Assembly (NCBI RefSeq): GCF_000005505.3
Contig: NC_016133.3
Location: 5,766,001 to 5,830,000 of the forward strand
Origin: Brachypodium distachyon
Taxonomy: Eukaryota; Streptophyta; Magnoliopsida; Poales; Poaceae
Direction: 5' to 3'
Length of the DNA stretch: 64,000 nt
The number at the start of each line of letters is the position of its first letter. Position 1 is the stretch's first letter. Positions 47,590 through 60,238 of this stretch are shown here, one piece after another. The translations under genes and the position numbers were made by a program. The notes beneath the pieces were generated by a model. The model ran no database searches. It saw only the letters and a program-made list of their open reading frames with translations, and was not told the origin of the DNA.

Positions 47590-48414
47590 TCCAAATCCTC
47601 AATTTAAGCTGTCCATTTCTTAGTTTTTCCATAAGCTTTTCTGCTTAAATTTTGCATCGCCTTCTTTCTGTTCGAACTTGCATTGGTCTTCTTACTTTAT
47701 TAACGGAGCATGCTGCATGCATGTGAATTCGCATACATTTCTTTTTTCACGGAGTGGCCGGGTCAGGAAACAGAGCCATGATTGTTAATTTAGGCGAGTT
47801 CTTTGTATAATCGAGGTAGGATCACCGACCCGACCGCGCACAGAAAGAGACCGGCAGAAAAGAAGAGCAATGCCGTGTGTAAGGTAGACAAGCAAAGTCT
47901 CAAAGAAGACGAACAAGAAAAAGGAAAAAAAAAAAGGCAGACAAAACAAAAAAATATCACACCGATTTTTTCTTCCTTCTCAATTTTTTTTCTTCTCTCT
48001 CTTGATGATGATGATGATAGAATAAAACCACTATACAAAATACACACACCAGAAGCCATAGGCTAGACAACAAAAAGAGGTGGGGGCCATTCTTCTTGTG
48101 TGTCATCAAATCTTAAGGAAAAAGGCAGGCCCTGATCCCGGTCTGTTAAGGAGGGCATTTTAGGCAAACCTGGGTAGGCTCCATGGTGCTGCAGGCTAGG
48201 ACAAAAAAGTTAGTAGTGCTTCTTGGCTCTTTGTATGGCTTGGCATATGTACACAGGGTGGCTGGCTGAGGTGGAGGGGCATTTGGGTCATGTTGTTGGG
48301 GGGTGTCCTATGATTTGGTGCCCCACAGGCCACACAGCTCTCTTCCTTATGGAAATTGGGTTACGTCAGTTTTGACAAAAGAATTGAAGGCTTGTGACAA
48401 GGAGAGCAGGTGGC

Positions 48415-50271
48415 CTAGGGGGACACCGGATCCGAAGGCTGCGACGACGACAGCGGGCGGAACATCAACGGCGCTCCGTATTGCGGGTACAGGAGCATCA
48501 GGACCGTCGGCGCGTGCACGTAGTTGGGGGACGTCCGGATCTCAAAGCGTTGGAGGAGGATCGCAAGGGTGAGCTTGGCCTCAAGGCGCGCCAGGTTCTG
48601 GCCGATGCACATCCGGGAGCCGAGCCCGAACGGTATGAACGCGAGCGGGTGCTTGGCCGCCCTGGACACGCCGTCGGCGAACCGGGCCGGGTTGAACTGC
48701 GCCGCGTCCTGGCCCCAGTACCGCGTGTCGTGGTGCAAGGCCATGATCGGGATGAGGAGCTCCATGTCACGGGGGATCATGCAACCGTCAGAGAGCTGGA
48801 CGTCGACCTTGGCGCGGCGGATCGTGGCCACCGCCGGCGGGTACAGCCGGAGCGTCTCGTTTATGATCATGCCGAGCTGTCAACAAAAACAAAAACACAT
48901 GGACATGTCAGCACCCAAGTTTTTTTTTAATGGCCAAAATGCCCTCCCTTGGCACTAGCAGCAGATTTGAAAGTTCGCCGGGAGCCGCTGCTAGCTCGCT
49001 CCCGGAAAGGAATCGGAATCAAAAATTGAGTATGGGACGTACCGTTTTGAGCTTGGGGAGGTGCTCCTTGGTGGGGAGCTCGCCGGCGCCGCAGACGTCG
49101 AGGACCTCGCGGCGTGCGCGCTCCTGCCACTCCGGGTGCATGGCGAGGAGCACGGTGGCCCACGTCAGGAGGTTGGTGGTCGTCTGCTTCCCGGCGAAGA
49201 AGAAGGTCTTGCACTCCTCCACCATTTCCCCCACCGGGATCGCCGATGCCGACTTCGCTGTCGTCCTCCTCCTCTCGCCGGCATTGATCATGAGCCCCAA
49301 CAGGTCGCGGAAGCCGCCGCCGCCGGAGTCGGTCTGCTTCTTCTCCTCCCCCTCGGCCTCCGCAGCGGCGGCGGTGGCCTCGTGGCTGCGGCGGCCGATG
49401 AGCCTTGTCAGGTTCCGGCGGATGTCCCTGTCGAGCTTCCATGACAGCCAGTTCTTCCTGGTCGGAACGAACCGGTAGCCAGGGACGAGGACCTTGCGGA
49501 AGGCCTCGGAGGCGAAGGCCATAAGGCGGCCCTGCATGCCGAAGACGACGCGGCCGTCGCTGTAGCTGCCGCCGAAGGTGACCCGCGTGATGGCCTCCTC
49601 CGTCACCGCCTGGAACCACTCCGCCACGTCCACCTCCACCTCGCCTCCCATGGCGCCATCCGCCATGGCGCGCCACTTCTCCGCCAGCGCCGCCACCGAC
49701 GCGCCCACGTGAGGCACCAGCCGCTGCACAAAAACATCAATCAATTGACCGAGCTTCGTCAGAGATGAATCCATGGAGGGAGGAGAGAAAAGGGGGGAGA
49801 AGAAGAAACAGAGGATTCGTTTGCGTACGTTGAGGTTGTCGGGGAAGAAGGCGTCGGCGAGGACGCGGCGGTGGAGGGCCCACTTGTCGCCGTGGAGGCT
49901 GACGAGGCCGTCGCCTTCCAGCTGGCGCACCACGGGGTGCGCCTCGTAGCGGTCGAAGGCGTCGGCGCGCGTCTGGAAGATCTCCCTGATGAGCTCCGGC
50001 TCCGCCACCGTCAGCCGCGGCGTCGGCCCGAACCAGATCAAGAACGTAGGCCCTGCAATTTCAACCCGAATCGCCATTAATGATTTTTTATAGTACACAC
50101 ACCCGAAAAAGGATAAGGAAGAGACTGCAAGCAATTCCCATTGAAACCACGGGGAGGAAGGACAGGGGAAGCACAAGGTGAAATTAATGGAGTTGTCTGG
50201 CTGGGGGAAGGAGAAGAAGAAGCGAAGTAACTACCATAAACCCCATATGCGCAAATGGATAGAGATAGAGG

Positions 50272-50325
<54 letters not shown>

Positions 50326-50837
50326 CTGATGACAACAAGAGACAAAAGCTGAGCCCTGGCCACAAGCAGACACAAACAGAGACGACGAAGAGGAGAGACA
50401 GGAAAAGCAAGAGAGACAGACAGGGAGTAGATCAAGCAGCACAGATGAGATGATGCAACCAAAACCCGGCCAAGAAGAAGAAGAAGAAGAAGAAGAAGAA
50501 GATGAGCGATGGACGCACCGTAGATCTTCCGCCAGTAGTGGTAGAAGGCGAGGACGCGGGGGAGCGCGTTGTGGGAGGTGGGCGGCGACATGGGCTTGGA
50601 GGAGGCCTCCACCATGAGCCCCACCATCTCCCTCACGGACCCCAGCAGGAACCTGTAGGGCGGGCCTCGCACCCCTTGCGCCGCGAAGTGCGCCTCCAGC
50701 CGCCGCGGCCGCCACCACACCGCGTCCGCCACCCGCGCCGCCACGTGCAGCGCCACCCAAGCGCACACCACCGCCGCCGCCGCGCGCCACGTCAGCCACG
50801 CTAACGCCGGCGATGGCTCCGTCTGCTCGTCCCCCAT
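48415..50837 (-). CDS. CYP734A2: Cytochrome P450 of the CYP734A family (brassinosteroid-inactivating)
   Basis: Four exons on the minus strand: 50837-50519, 50052-49829, 49723-49043 and 48876-48415, all GT-AG with agreeing phases; 561 aa. An N-terminal membrane anchor spans residues about 10-35. P450 hallmarks are the I-helix AGKQTT (358-363), the K-helix ETLR (415-418) and the heme loop FGLGSRMCIG (491-500) with Cys498 as iron ligand. SHNALPRVLAFYHYWRKIYG and HPVVRQLEGDGLVSLHGDKW place it in the CYP72 clan next to CYP734A (BAS1). These ER enzymes hydroxylate C-26 of brassinosteroids and lower hormone level. The A2 symbol rests on remembered linkage of rice CYP734A2 to UVR3; another grass paralogue (A4, A5, A6) is possible. 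The ATG at 50837 was chosen over one 14 codons upstream because family members start with short Met-Gly/Glu leaders. Intron 1 holds CT and CTT microsatellites. Confidence 0.92.
50270..50324. repeat. (GA)n microsatellite in P450 intron 1
   Basis: About 40 bases of unbroken GA, extending to about 55 with imperfect edges. On the transcribed minus strand it reads (CT)n, inside intron 50053-50518. Confidence 0.93.
50477..50503. repeat. (GAA)n microsatellite near P450 exon 1 donor
   Basis: Nine or so AAG/GAA units, ending about 15 bases inside intron 1 from the exon 1 donor (50518/50517). In the transcript it is a CUU tract. Confidence 0.9.
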
Positions 50838-51033
50838 TGCCGCCGCCGTTCCCCTGTTTTTCTCTTTGAAACAGAGCAACCCGAGCGAGAACAGAGGAAA
50901 TCAAGGCGCGCGCGGGGTTCTCTTCTTCTTCTTGTCTGGGTCCGACGTGTCTAAGAGAGATTGTGTGTGTTAGTGAGCAAGAAGCCGGTGTTAATGGCGT
51001 GGGGTTTTGGGTGAGAAGGGAAGGCGGGGGCGG

Positions 51034-51042
51034 TTATATATA
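51034..51042 (-). promoter_or_regulatory. TATA box of the CYP734A gene
   Basis: On the minus strand TATATATAA lies in a GC-rich surround, about 200 bases upstream of the start codon. This would give a 5' UTR of roughly 165-170 bases. Upstream (51056-51126) are GA- and GGCC-rich tracts. Confidence 0.65.
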
Positions 51043-53281
51043 GTGGGGAGGGGGGTCTCTCCGGGAGAGGGAGAGAGAGAGAGAGGCCGGCGGCCATGGG
51101 GCCCCGGCCGGGGGAGAGGGAGAGATGCGCGTTCTTTTGTTTTGTTTTGTTTTGAGGCTGCTGTGCTGGGTTGGGTTCGTGAGGGTCAACGAGGCGGGCT
51201 TTGGAGCTCTTGTCTGATTGACCGTGTTGGATGGATGGATGGAAGCTGCGCCACCCCTGAGGTCAGGGAATTTGGGTGCAGCAAACACGAACCCATTTCC
51301 TAATGCTCGAGGTGACGACTATAAATACGTGCGCGATTTTGGTCAGGTAATTTGGACGTTGGCTTCGGGGTCCGGGCAAAAAACGTAAATGGCTTATCCT
51401 TAATGTGGTGTGCAATTTGTTGGTCGATTTGAAACTGCAGAAATAATTTGGTTCTTAACACGAAAAAAGTTTTCAGCCTTTTGAAGGTTGTTCTTTGGAT
51501 GACCCACCGTCACCGTAATGATAAGTCCGATGGTGGCCAATGATTCTATTGATTTTGGGTGCACCAATTGGAGACGATAGCATGGAAATTTTTCAACCGA
51601 TTTGGGTGGTGCATCGCTCTTAGGCTAGAAGACTGATGATGTTCTATCTTATTGGTCTTATTGGTCTGTAATTTTTGAGATTTGTACGGCAACTGGAATT
51701 TAATAATATAACGGTTGTGTGCATCGATTGATGCAGAGGCCGGGTGCGTTCCCTCATTTTCGAAAAAATGCACAAGTTTACCATTTGATCTTGTCGATCC
51801 TACCCGTCGTACATTACCTTCACTTCTTTTCGGAATTGATGATTCAAAGCATAAGTGCATTAGTCTTGTACATGATTTTGTCGATCTAGGATTACTGCTA
51901 TTCATTGTCGGGAACAAAATGATATAGTACAAGTATTGAATTGCATATTGCAAAACAAAAGTCTGGACGAAGACAATAGAAAATATATAGAGGAACAGAA
52001 AATCAGATGTATGGCCACATCTATATAATACACAAATTTGGGAAGAATTAACCCTAGATCTAATGGAATTTTCTTTTTTCTTAGTCTGGGCCGAGCCCCT
52101 GCTGGCCACCCTGTCTCCGCCACTGACAATGCCGCACCCGGCTGATCCGATTGATGGATCGGTCGGCTGATCAGAATCATTTCCCATACTTAAACATCAA
52201 TATATCATCATATCTCAACCAGATTGCCTCGACAAATCATGCTGCAAAGATGTTTTTTTTTCAGTTGCTGCATATGTCTGTTTTCCATGTTAGATACGCA
52301 GTGACCTATTTCCCCTCAGCGAATTTTCAGCAACTAATGAAACTTTGTTGCGTGCATAAGAAAAAAGTTGCGGCGTGCTCCCTCCGGTTCCAGCCACCAT
52401 CTCTCTCTTCTCTTTAATTCTCACAGCTTCAATGAGCTAAGTGCATGAAAAAATGTTATTGTGTTTGATTTCCGTGTGATGAGAGAGAATCATATTTTTT
52501 ACTTAAAAATACTTTGAAAAGTGAGAAGTACTTTTTTTTTTGGACAAATATGAAATCCAAACTATTTGTGGACAGAGGAAGTAGATGTGTAGCAAGCTCC
52601 TGCCGTATTTATATATATAAAAAGCAAATCAAATGAGGTGTGAACAAATGGAGTACATAAGAAGCTCTCATCATCCGGATCGAGGAGCATGCTACGTACA
52701 CGTCCAATAGGACCGTGGATCTCGGATCGTTGCAACTGGGAGAAGAAGAGTCGTACTCCTTCCTTTAGATGTGGGAAACGACGCCTAGCTAGCAGCTTAT
52801 TCGCGTCTTTTCGGACATTTGGCTGGTGACAGCCTATTTACATACGTTGGAGCGCGAGACGGAGGAGGGCTGTCTGATGGCGATCGAATGAATGTTCTGA
52901 TGTGCCGCTAGTTGCGCGGCTGCTAGCAGCGCAACGCTCTGTATGTTGGTGCAAGTGCAAAATTGACCTACACGTGAAGTATTAGGGCATCTTCGACCGT
53001 GGTGGTTGATACTAGTTTTTTTTTTAATATGTTTTTTCTTTCTATTCATGTATTTTTCTTGATGGACTCACATGTCATCTTCTTTTCTTTTTTGGTATTC
53101 GTGTAGTACCTGTTACTTCTTCAAGTAACCACTACGGTACTTACTTGTAGTATTCGTCTCTTCTTCTTATTGGTCACTAACTTCTTGGTACCCGTGAAGT
53201 GTACGTATTCCTTGTTGAGGATGCCCTTAATATCCAGATTAATGGTCTGCCAAGAGCTAGCTGGTGATCGATCATGTATAC

Positions 53282-53400
53282 TACTCCATCCGCCTTATAT
53301 TAAGTGACGAAATATTAAATGTATTTATACGTTTTTTTTGGGTATACATACATTCATATTTGGATAAATTTAAGTCACTTAATATGAGACGGAGGGAATA
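53282..53400. mobile_element. Stowaway-type MITE
   Basis: Ends CTCCATCCGCCTTATATTAA and TTAATATGAGACGGAGGGAA are inverted repeats flanked by TA; interior related to the 23686/35622 subfamily. Confidence 0.92.
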
Positions 53401-55430
53401 GTGTTTACTGATCAAAATATTTGCTTTGAGAAAAAACCAGTTGCGAGGCAACGATCTTCTTCTTCTTATTAATAAAGAAGCGTAGTGCGCTAGCCGAATT
53501 AACTTGTATATTTACAATGTTCTTTCCGGAGTAATACCGGCACAAGCAAGCCAAAGAGGTGACAGGTACGATCGACCGATTAGATTCCAGTCCACTGAAA
53601 AAAAGGGTGCCATTTGCCACTGTATATCGATCCCATGTCACGATCAAAGCTTTGCTGCGCGCGCGGTATAGTTCGCCACGCATTTTTGACGCTACCTAGA
53701 ACTTCAGGACAACATAGATTCGGGACACATAGTGCTGGCACTATTGCCCGTTCTTTCTCAAGCGCTAGAGTCTTACATGAGCTATTCAAGGACTACTGTT
53801 TCCAGATGTGCAAGATGTGCAATTGCCAGTGAAGACTGTATAGCTAGCCATCTCAACACACTGATAGTGAGATCACGGAGCTAGCTAGCTTGCCAGTGGA
53901 GCAAACCTTATCTGCCGTTTTAGGCAACATAGGCACTTCTTGTATGTGCTGGATTTAAGGTTTGGTAGCTAATACCTATAACTACATCTGGTGCGCATCG
54001 CTCGTGGTTGAGCTTTTTTCCACAGCGGTTCTTCACAACCTAGACCTGGAACTGTCAACGTTGCAAGTGTGCAAATTAAATAGCCAGCTAATCATCCATA
54101 GTTTTTTTTTCCAAAAAAGAGGATTACCCCCGGCCTGATCGACTGATGCACACAGTCACTAATCATCCATAGTGTTTCACGACAAATATTGTTGTTTCTA
54201 AATTGACCGTAACATTCTTAAAAGCACAACGATTCTATGTACAAATGCCGATGCATCACGTACGGAAGCGTTTTCGTTCATCCCTCCTGTTATAAATACA
54301 ATTGAGTTTAAGTTAGAGATAAGGAGATAGTGATAGGAAAGTTTAAACCCACAACAACTCTAAAATTTCTAACAGAGAATAGCAAGGAAAAAATCACCTC
54401 AAATTATATGGAACACTTAACATGAATCATGAGTGGGATCACAAACGAACTAAGGAAGGATACAAACGGGATCCTACTTATGTCTCGTCTCTAGGCCACT
54501 AGAACGACGGAATAGTTCTCTGTTACGAATGCGTGTAGGCTGAGCATGGCGGCCTAAGCATGCATGATGCCACACAGCTGCGATGGATAATGGACATATA
54601 TATAGCTCATCACGACATTGATAGCGAGATCATGGAGCACAGGAGCAGCCAGTGGAGCAAACCTAGGCTAGCTAGCTAGGCCGGCATGCACTTTGTATGT
54701 CGACTGCCTTAACGTTAAACATGATGGAGTACTTGCTAGCTATAGCGACCAGCCTACACATATATGGTGCTCATAATTGAACTTCTTCCAGGGTGTTTTG
54801 CACCCCATATATACAGGGGTCGAATGGTCAGCTTTGCAAAAATGAAAACAGCTAGATTTCTTCTAGAGTACTTGAGAACGTTTTGGTCTTGAATAAACCT
54901 CCTTAATGTTTTGAATATGAAATACTTCGACATATATCATGATGCAGGTCATAACTACGAATTGAAGCTTGACCGGGCATTCAACGAGTAATGTAAATAT
55001 TAGCTGCAAATGCAAATGGACAAACGTAAAATCTAAAACCGCCTGCTATATATAGTTTTATAATGCGTTCTATGATGCACTTTAGTTAGATTCAAAATTC
55101 TTGCTCTGATATATATGTACATGCATGCTTCTTCAGTAAGGAAATTAAGAGCTTTAATACTGTCCTTCGGCACAATTTTACGCTGCAATAAGATGTCTAC
55201 ATCTATACTTATACCATGCCACATGAAATTTATGTGCATCATGATGCAGCTGGATACCATAAGTTGTGATCTCTATCCGTCTCTTGAATTATTTTTAGAT
55301 AATGGAAGAATCTTCCTGGCATCTATATCAGTTGATGCGTATTTCTAAGTCATTAATTATAATATGGGTTCGACTTCAGCACAATCTTTCAACTTTGTGA
55401 CATGCGATCGATAATCATCATATCAACTCC

Positions 55431-55479
55431 ATTTGATTTGCACTAAAATAGCGACAAGTATTTATGAACGGAGGGAGTA
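55431..55479. mobile_element. Truncated Stowaway-like MITE
   Basis: Only the right part is well preserved (AGCGACAAGTATTTATGAAC, then GGAGGGAGTA). The left end CAACTCCATTTGATTT is much diverged. Confidence 0.5.
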
Positions 55480-55937
55480 GATACGATGTGTATTGAAATG
55501 CTTCAACTTTAATTTGTTTGTACCCTTACTTTTTTTTTCTTCTGGAACTGGAATTGCTAATTGGTTATAGGAGTAGTATGCTATTTAAGGTTATCTTTTA
55601 TTAAACTCTTCTCTCACATTCGTATTCATTGGCCCTGTCCATGGGGGACTGATCGATCGACGGATCTAGTGAAACAACGGGCGTACGTACTTACCTAGAA
55701 TAGAATTCAAGGACATATATGCCTCGCAAAAAATAAAAATTCAAGGACATGTGTTGGAGATAGGCGTGATTAAGAAAAATATTCGAGATATACAGCGCTT
55801 ATACACTATTGCGCACCCTCTGTTTTATAGTTGCACGCATCTTCTTTTCAAGAACTGTTTCCATATATAAATCCATATAAATGCAGCTAAACATTTATGG
55901 CGAGATAACGGAAAGGACATATATGTAGCAAACATTC

Positions 55938-56055
55938 TACTCCCTCTGATCCTAAATTCTTGACTCAATTTTGCCCATATATGGATGTACCTATTCTTAA
56001 AAAAACGTCTAGCTACATGTAATGTTTCGACAACAATTTAGGATTGGAGAGAGTA
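55938..56055. mobile_element. Stowaway-type MITE
   Basis: Inverted ends CTCCCTCTGATCCTAAATTC and AATTTAGGATTGGAGAGAG flanked by TA; interior with GTCTAGCTACATGTAAT as in the 38299 subfamily. Confidence 0.9.
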
Positions 56056-57580
56056 TATCATATATAATTTGGTTTCGTTTCGGTTAATTTTGGCAACCAT
56101 TCTATATATAATTTGGTACGCTAGCTTCCTTCTCGTCGGGGAAAATAAACTGAGTTAACATATCGATTAGGTCTAGGCATTTGGGATCAACAGCTAGCTA
56201 GCCAGCGCGCTCGATCCGGTCTCGTTGGGCGTCTCCGATCCGTCGGCACGCACGAAACTCCATGTATTGCTTTCCCGTCTTCTCGCGCGCGCATGCGTGG
56301 CCGCGTTGATCCGGCCGTCGGAGAGTCGGAAGAAAACAGCTGGTTAATCAGCTCGATCGGGTCCTGCCGCCCCGCCCCAGGTGTAAAGGACAAAGCAAAA
56401 CCGCAACGGTGCCCGCGGCAAAGGCAAATTTACCGCAACGGCAACACGGCCGGACCGGAGCACGATGCTCGGGTTCCCTCCCGGCCGGGGCGCGGGCGAG
56501 AACATACGCAGTGCACGCACGTAAGGAAACAGAGGAACTGAGGAACATCCCCTACTTATATATGTGACTCGACCGCTAGCTAGCATGTCTGGCGCACGCC
56601 GCCAGTTCTTCCGGGGCTCGCCTAGCTCCGGGACCGAGCTAGTAGTGTACACTAGGGAGTATGAGAAGAAGTTTCTTTATCTCGATATCCAGCCTTTCGG
56701 GTAGAGTGGATCAGCGTGGCTCGCGCCTGGCCGGCCGGCCGGCGGCCACTGGATATCAGCTGGGTATGGTCCAGACTCCAGAGTCTCTGCATTGCGACGG
56801 GTTTATCAAGTTCATTACAAATTGTCAGGTTCTTCCGTAAATTAGGAATCCCCAGTTTGTACCTCCAAAGGTGGCACTTGTGACAGAGAGTAACGACTAC
56901 TCCTTTACGGATTTTATCACCACTATATATACCCAATTTAAAGAAGGGACTGGCACGATGTACCTCATTTATCCGAATCGGCAGGGTTGGGATCAGATTC
57001 ATGTGGGTACGATGGCTAGAATTAATTACACGTAGAGGCTTATCCTTGGAGCGCGTCTCCTACCGGCGAAGCGTGTGCTTGGTTTAGCTAGTGCCTTCTT
57101 CTAATCAGGCCGGGTTTGAGCATCATCGTTTCATCCTCACTCTATATATAACTTGCACGCATGCTGAAAATTGCCTATCCTCAACAACTGCAATTTTAAG
57201 CTTTATAGTTTGCAGATTTGGGGAATATGGTTTTCAAAATTTCAGACAAGTTTGATCTAAAAAATTTTCAGACAAGTTGCAATTAGCAAAAGTGTAGTAG
57301 TACTAATTTATAAACAGTTACAGATTTTTGTTCTTTTTGAAAGGTGAATTGATGTAGGTTGGATGCACACGGCATCCTTTGTATATCCTTCTTCTAGGTC
57401 ATTTTTCAATTTTCAAGTCAAGTTTCGAGACCAAAATTTTGAGCTAGCAAGTAGCTGATAACCTAGAAGCGGGACATAAAGAGGATCCTGCTTGCACTCT
57501 ACAAGACAGATATATAGACCGATGCAGTGAGAGAGAGAAATGCTAGACCAAACCTCGTCACCAGCAGACCAACAACATAC

Positions 57581-57778
57581 TACATCCTTTTCATAAAGGT
57601 TGGAGTGTTTGGTTTCGTTAAGACAAGACTTTGAACCACAATTATCACCAAGAACTTTGTAGATAGAATGTACTGATATAAATATCATGTCTTAAAAAAC
57701 ACATATTAATAAACTAATTCTTGGTAAAAGTCGTCTTAACGAGACCAAACACGTCAAACTTTACGAAAGAAAGGACTA
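57581..57778. mobile_element. Stowaway-related MITE, diverged ends
   Basis: Arms GGTTGGAGTGTTTGGTTTCG..TTAAGACAAG and CTTAACGAGACCAAACACG.CAAACTTTACG are inverted. The arms match the 10389-10627 element. The outer ends (CATCCTTTTC / GAAAGAAAGGA) have lost the CTCCCTCC consensus. Confidence 0.82.
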
Positions 57779-60000
57779 TATATATACTTACTCAAGTAGC
57801 TACATACACACACACACACAGATATATATATATAGGGTGGCACATGAACTAATTAAGACACTATAGCTAGCCAGCAGTAGGGTCAAATTAACTTGTCTTG
57901 AAGAAGAATCTAAAGCACGTGATCAGGTTGACTAATTAATACTACCCGTCATTCTTAACTTAAACGACGCCTCTAATTTCGGCTTAGCACTGCCACGCTA
58001 GGAGCTAGAAACTGCCAGTAGCTGAGGAGTTAGCTCTAGCTAGCTTGTTCGTTGCGCAAGCAGCTGGTAATTAAGTTGAGAGAGTTGAGACATGTTAACA
58101 TCAAGCGTGCCTACTTACGTACACGCCCCACTTGGCATGCATATGGAACTTTTCAAATATGTGCGTGTTCATCGATCGCACGCAATCCAAGCACTAGTTT
58201 TCAATCCATTGCACTTTAGAGATCGTTACGTAATATGCCACATGATTAGCTAGATTTTATTTGTAATATATAATGTGTAATCAGCTACGGAATAGATATA
58301 TAGCTAGGTAATTAAAGCGTGCAAGTAAAGTTTTTCTTGTAACGATTATTTATTGTCGATCGATCAGCATGGATGATCCATTAAATGATCTGATCGATCG
58401 TATGCATAAGTTGCATGCCAGCACGGTAGCTGCTGACGCACGTGACAAACGTACATATATACATATATATATAGTTTAGACTTAATTGGAGGCTAATATG
58501 TACCATGGGCTCTACATTATTTGTGAAAGTGACACTGCTTAATTTTATTTTGTTTTGGCAGGGACATGTTCCCAGAGTCGCGATCCAGAGAATTAACTTA
58601 TATATGCGCTTACGTCGATCGATCGATCTGACCTTACTGTCATAACTTCAATTAGATATAGCTATAGGGACAGGTCCGAAATTAACCAACTATAGATTCA
58701 AAACGTCGATCGATCTCACCTAACTTATATACGCATACGTATGAGCATATATTACCTAACTGGACAAACATATAATTGAGGATACACACATCATATTCAT
58801 GTAGATAACCAATTGGTATACATTAGCTGGAGACAGACACTCTAGCCGCTACATTTGTACTCTTCATAAAAGATTGTACCGACAACAAAAACTCAACAGC
58901 CTCCTGCAAAATAAAATGTTGAATAGTAGTAAGATGATAGTTGTTTCCGAGGAAACTTTCTCTTAATAAAAATGCAAGGAAGTTATAATGCCAAAAAAAA
59001 TTGATTGCGTTTTTGTTAGAATTAAAATCAACACGGTGCAGATTTCAGATTGTATCTACGTACCATGCTGGGTTACACCATAAAGATTGTTGTAGCTCCA
59101 TATAATACAAGGATCTTAGTTTCTTCGATGTTAGACACCCATATATATAATTCCCGTCAGGAAAACTACGCCGATTGACAGCTATCTGAACCTGTCAAGA
59201 AAATTGGTGGCCGTAAAGGAGATGTCCATCTATTATATGTGTTTCCTTTGCTTGTATGGATGGTCTGATGAAATAAGCACGCTAATTAACCTTTTGACTT
59301 ATGCCCACGAACTTTTCCAATGGAAATGGAAAAGCTCTTCATGATCGATCATTGACAAAGATCATTGTCATGCATGCATGGGACCTAATTAAGATGTCGT
59401 TCAGTTCACGGTAAGTGAGAGTAGCTATACCTATATGTAAGACCAAATTGGGCAAATACATGTTTTTCTTTTCTATGCAAAGCTGGCCTAACAGCAAATC
59501 ACGAAATGTACAAATAAAGAAAAGGATGAGAAGATTTGAAGTCATAACGCCTTGACTCTTATCTTGGAAAGACTTAGGAGTTAGGGCTTAGGACTAATAT
59601 ATACAAGTCCACAGAGTTGGTCTTTCGTTGGTTTCAAACTTAAAAGTAATAATTAAAGTTGGTATTGGTTTTATTGATGTGACCTCATTTATATTGCAAG
59701 ATAGAAGTTAGCTAGCTCATCATCATGATTCAGGAGTAAAGGGAGGATACACCAAACTTGGATAAGCAAACACAAAACATTGGAGTAATTTATTTGTGTC
59801 AATCAATACATGAGGAAGGCTGGATCATGCTCAGCTTGCAGTTTCTCATCCAAATTTTTGTGGGCCATCAATTTGGATAATGCTATATTTATTTATAAGA
59901 AAATAGAAGGAAGTGTTAGGAAAAAATTCCTCACATTAAACTAATAAAATAGAAGCTTAGTAAGGTAAACAAGTTAAACTACTCAAGTTGGGAATTAATG

Positions 60001-60238
60001 CATCAGTTGAAAACCTATATGCAGTGAAAATTTGGAAACTTTTGATGCTAGCCATTAGATCTCAAACAAATGGATCATCTGAAATGTGGAACCTCTAATC
60101 ACTTAAACACGTTGTTATGAAAACAATGCAGATAAGTGACTAGAGGTTCAACCTTTCATCTGATCCGTTTATTTGAGCTGTAATGGTTAGGATTAAAACC
60201 TTTTAAGTTTTCACTGAATATTGGTTTTCATCTGATAT
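60001..60238. mobile_element. Long inverted-repeat element, possible MITE
   Basis: Arms of about 100 bases pair imperfectly across the element: left GTTGAAAACC..GCAGTGAAAA..CTAGCCATTAGATCTCAAA.AA.GGATCATCTGAAA, right the same in reverse order and complement. The loop is only about 35 bases. It has no CTCCCTCC end and no clear target duplication, so it is not a Stowaway. Confidence 0.7.

Larger units (their letters stand above)
37058..48414. other. Gene-poor 11-kb interval upstream of the P450 3' end
   Basis: No recognised gene. It holds Stowaway elements (37799-38286, 38299-38415, 42861-42946), a Harbinger-type MITE (39837-40154), poly-C runs (45323-45342, 47566-47589), short direct repeats (about 38469-38530; about 42437-42525), and many CTAGCTAG-rich stretches. 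A 73-codon frame at 38818-39039 begins like a signal peptide (MAGHWAPLPLALALALAV) but has no other support. An exon-like stretch at 37442-37556 is reported as a finding. No microRNA or tRNA was recognised by eye. Confidence 0.5.

Noticed and set aside
48394..48958. Plus-strand frames over the P450 last exon
   Set aside because: The minus strand carries the heme-binding and K-helix motifs; the plus frames are shadows.
51546..52187. 213-codon minus-strand frame
   Set aside because: AT-rich, no family motif, no conserved-looking segments; likely a chance or relic frame.
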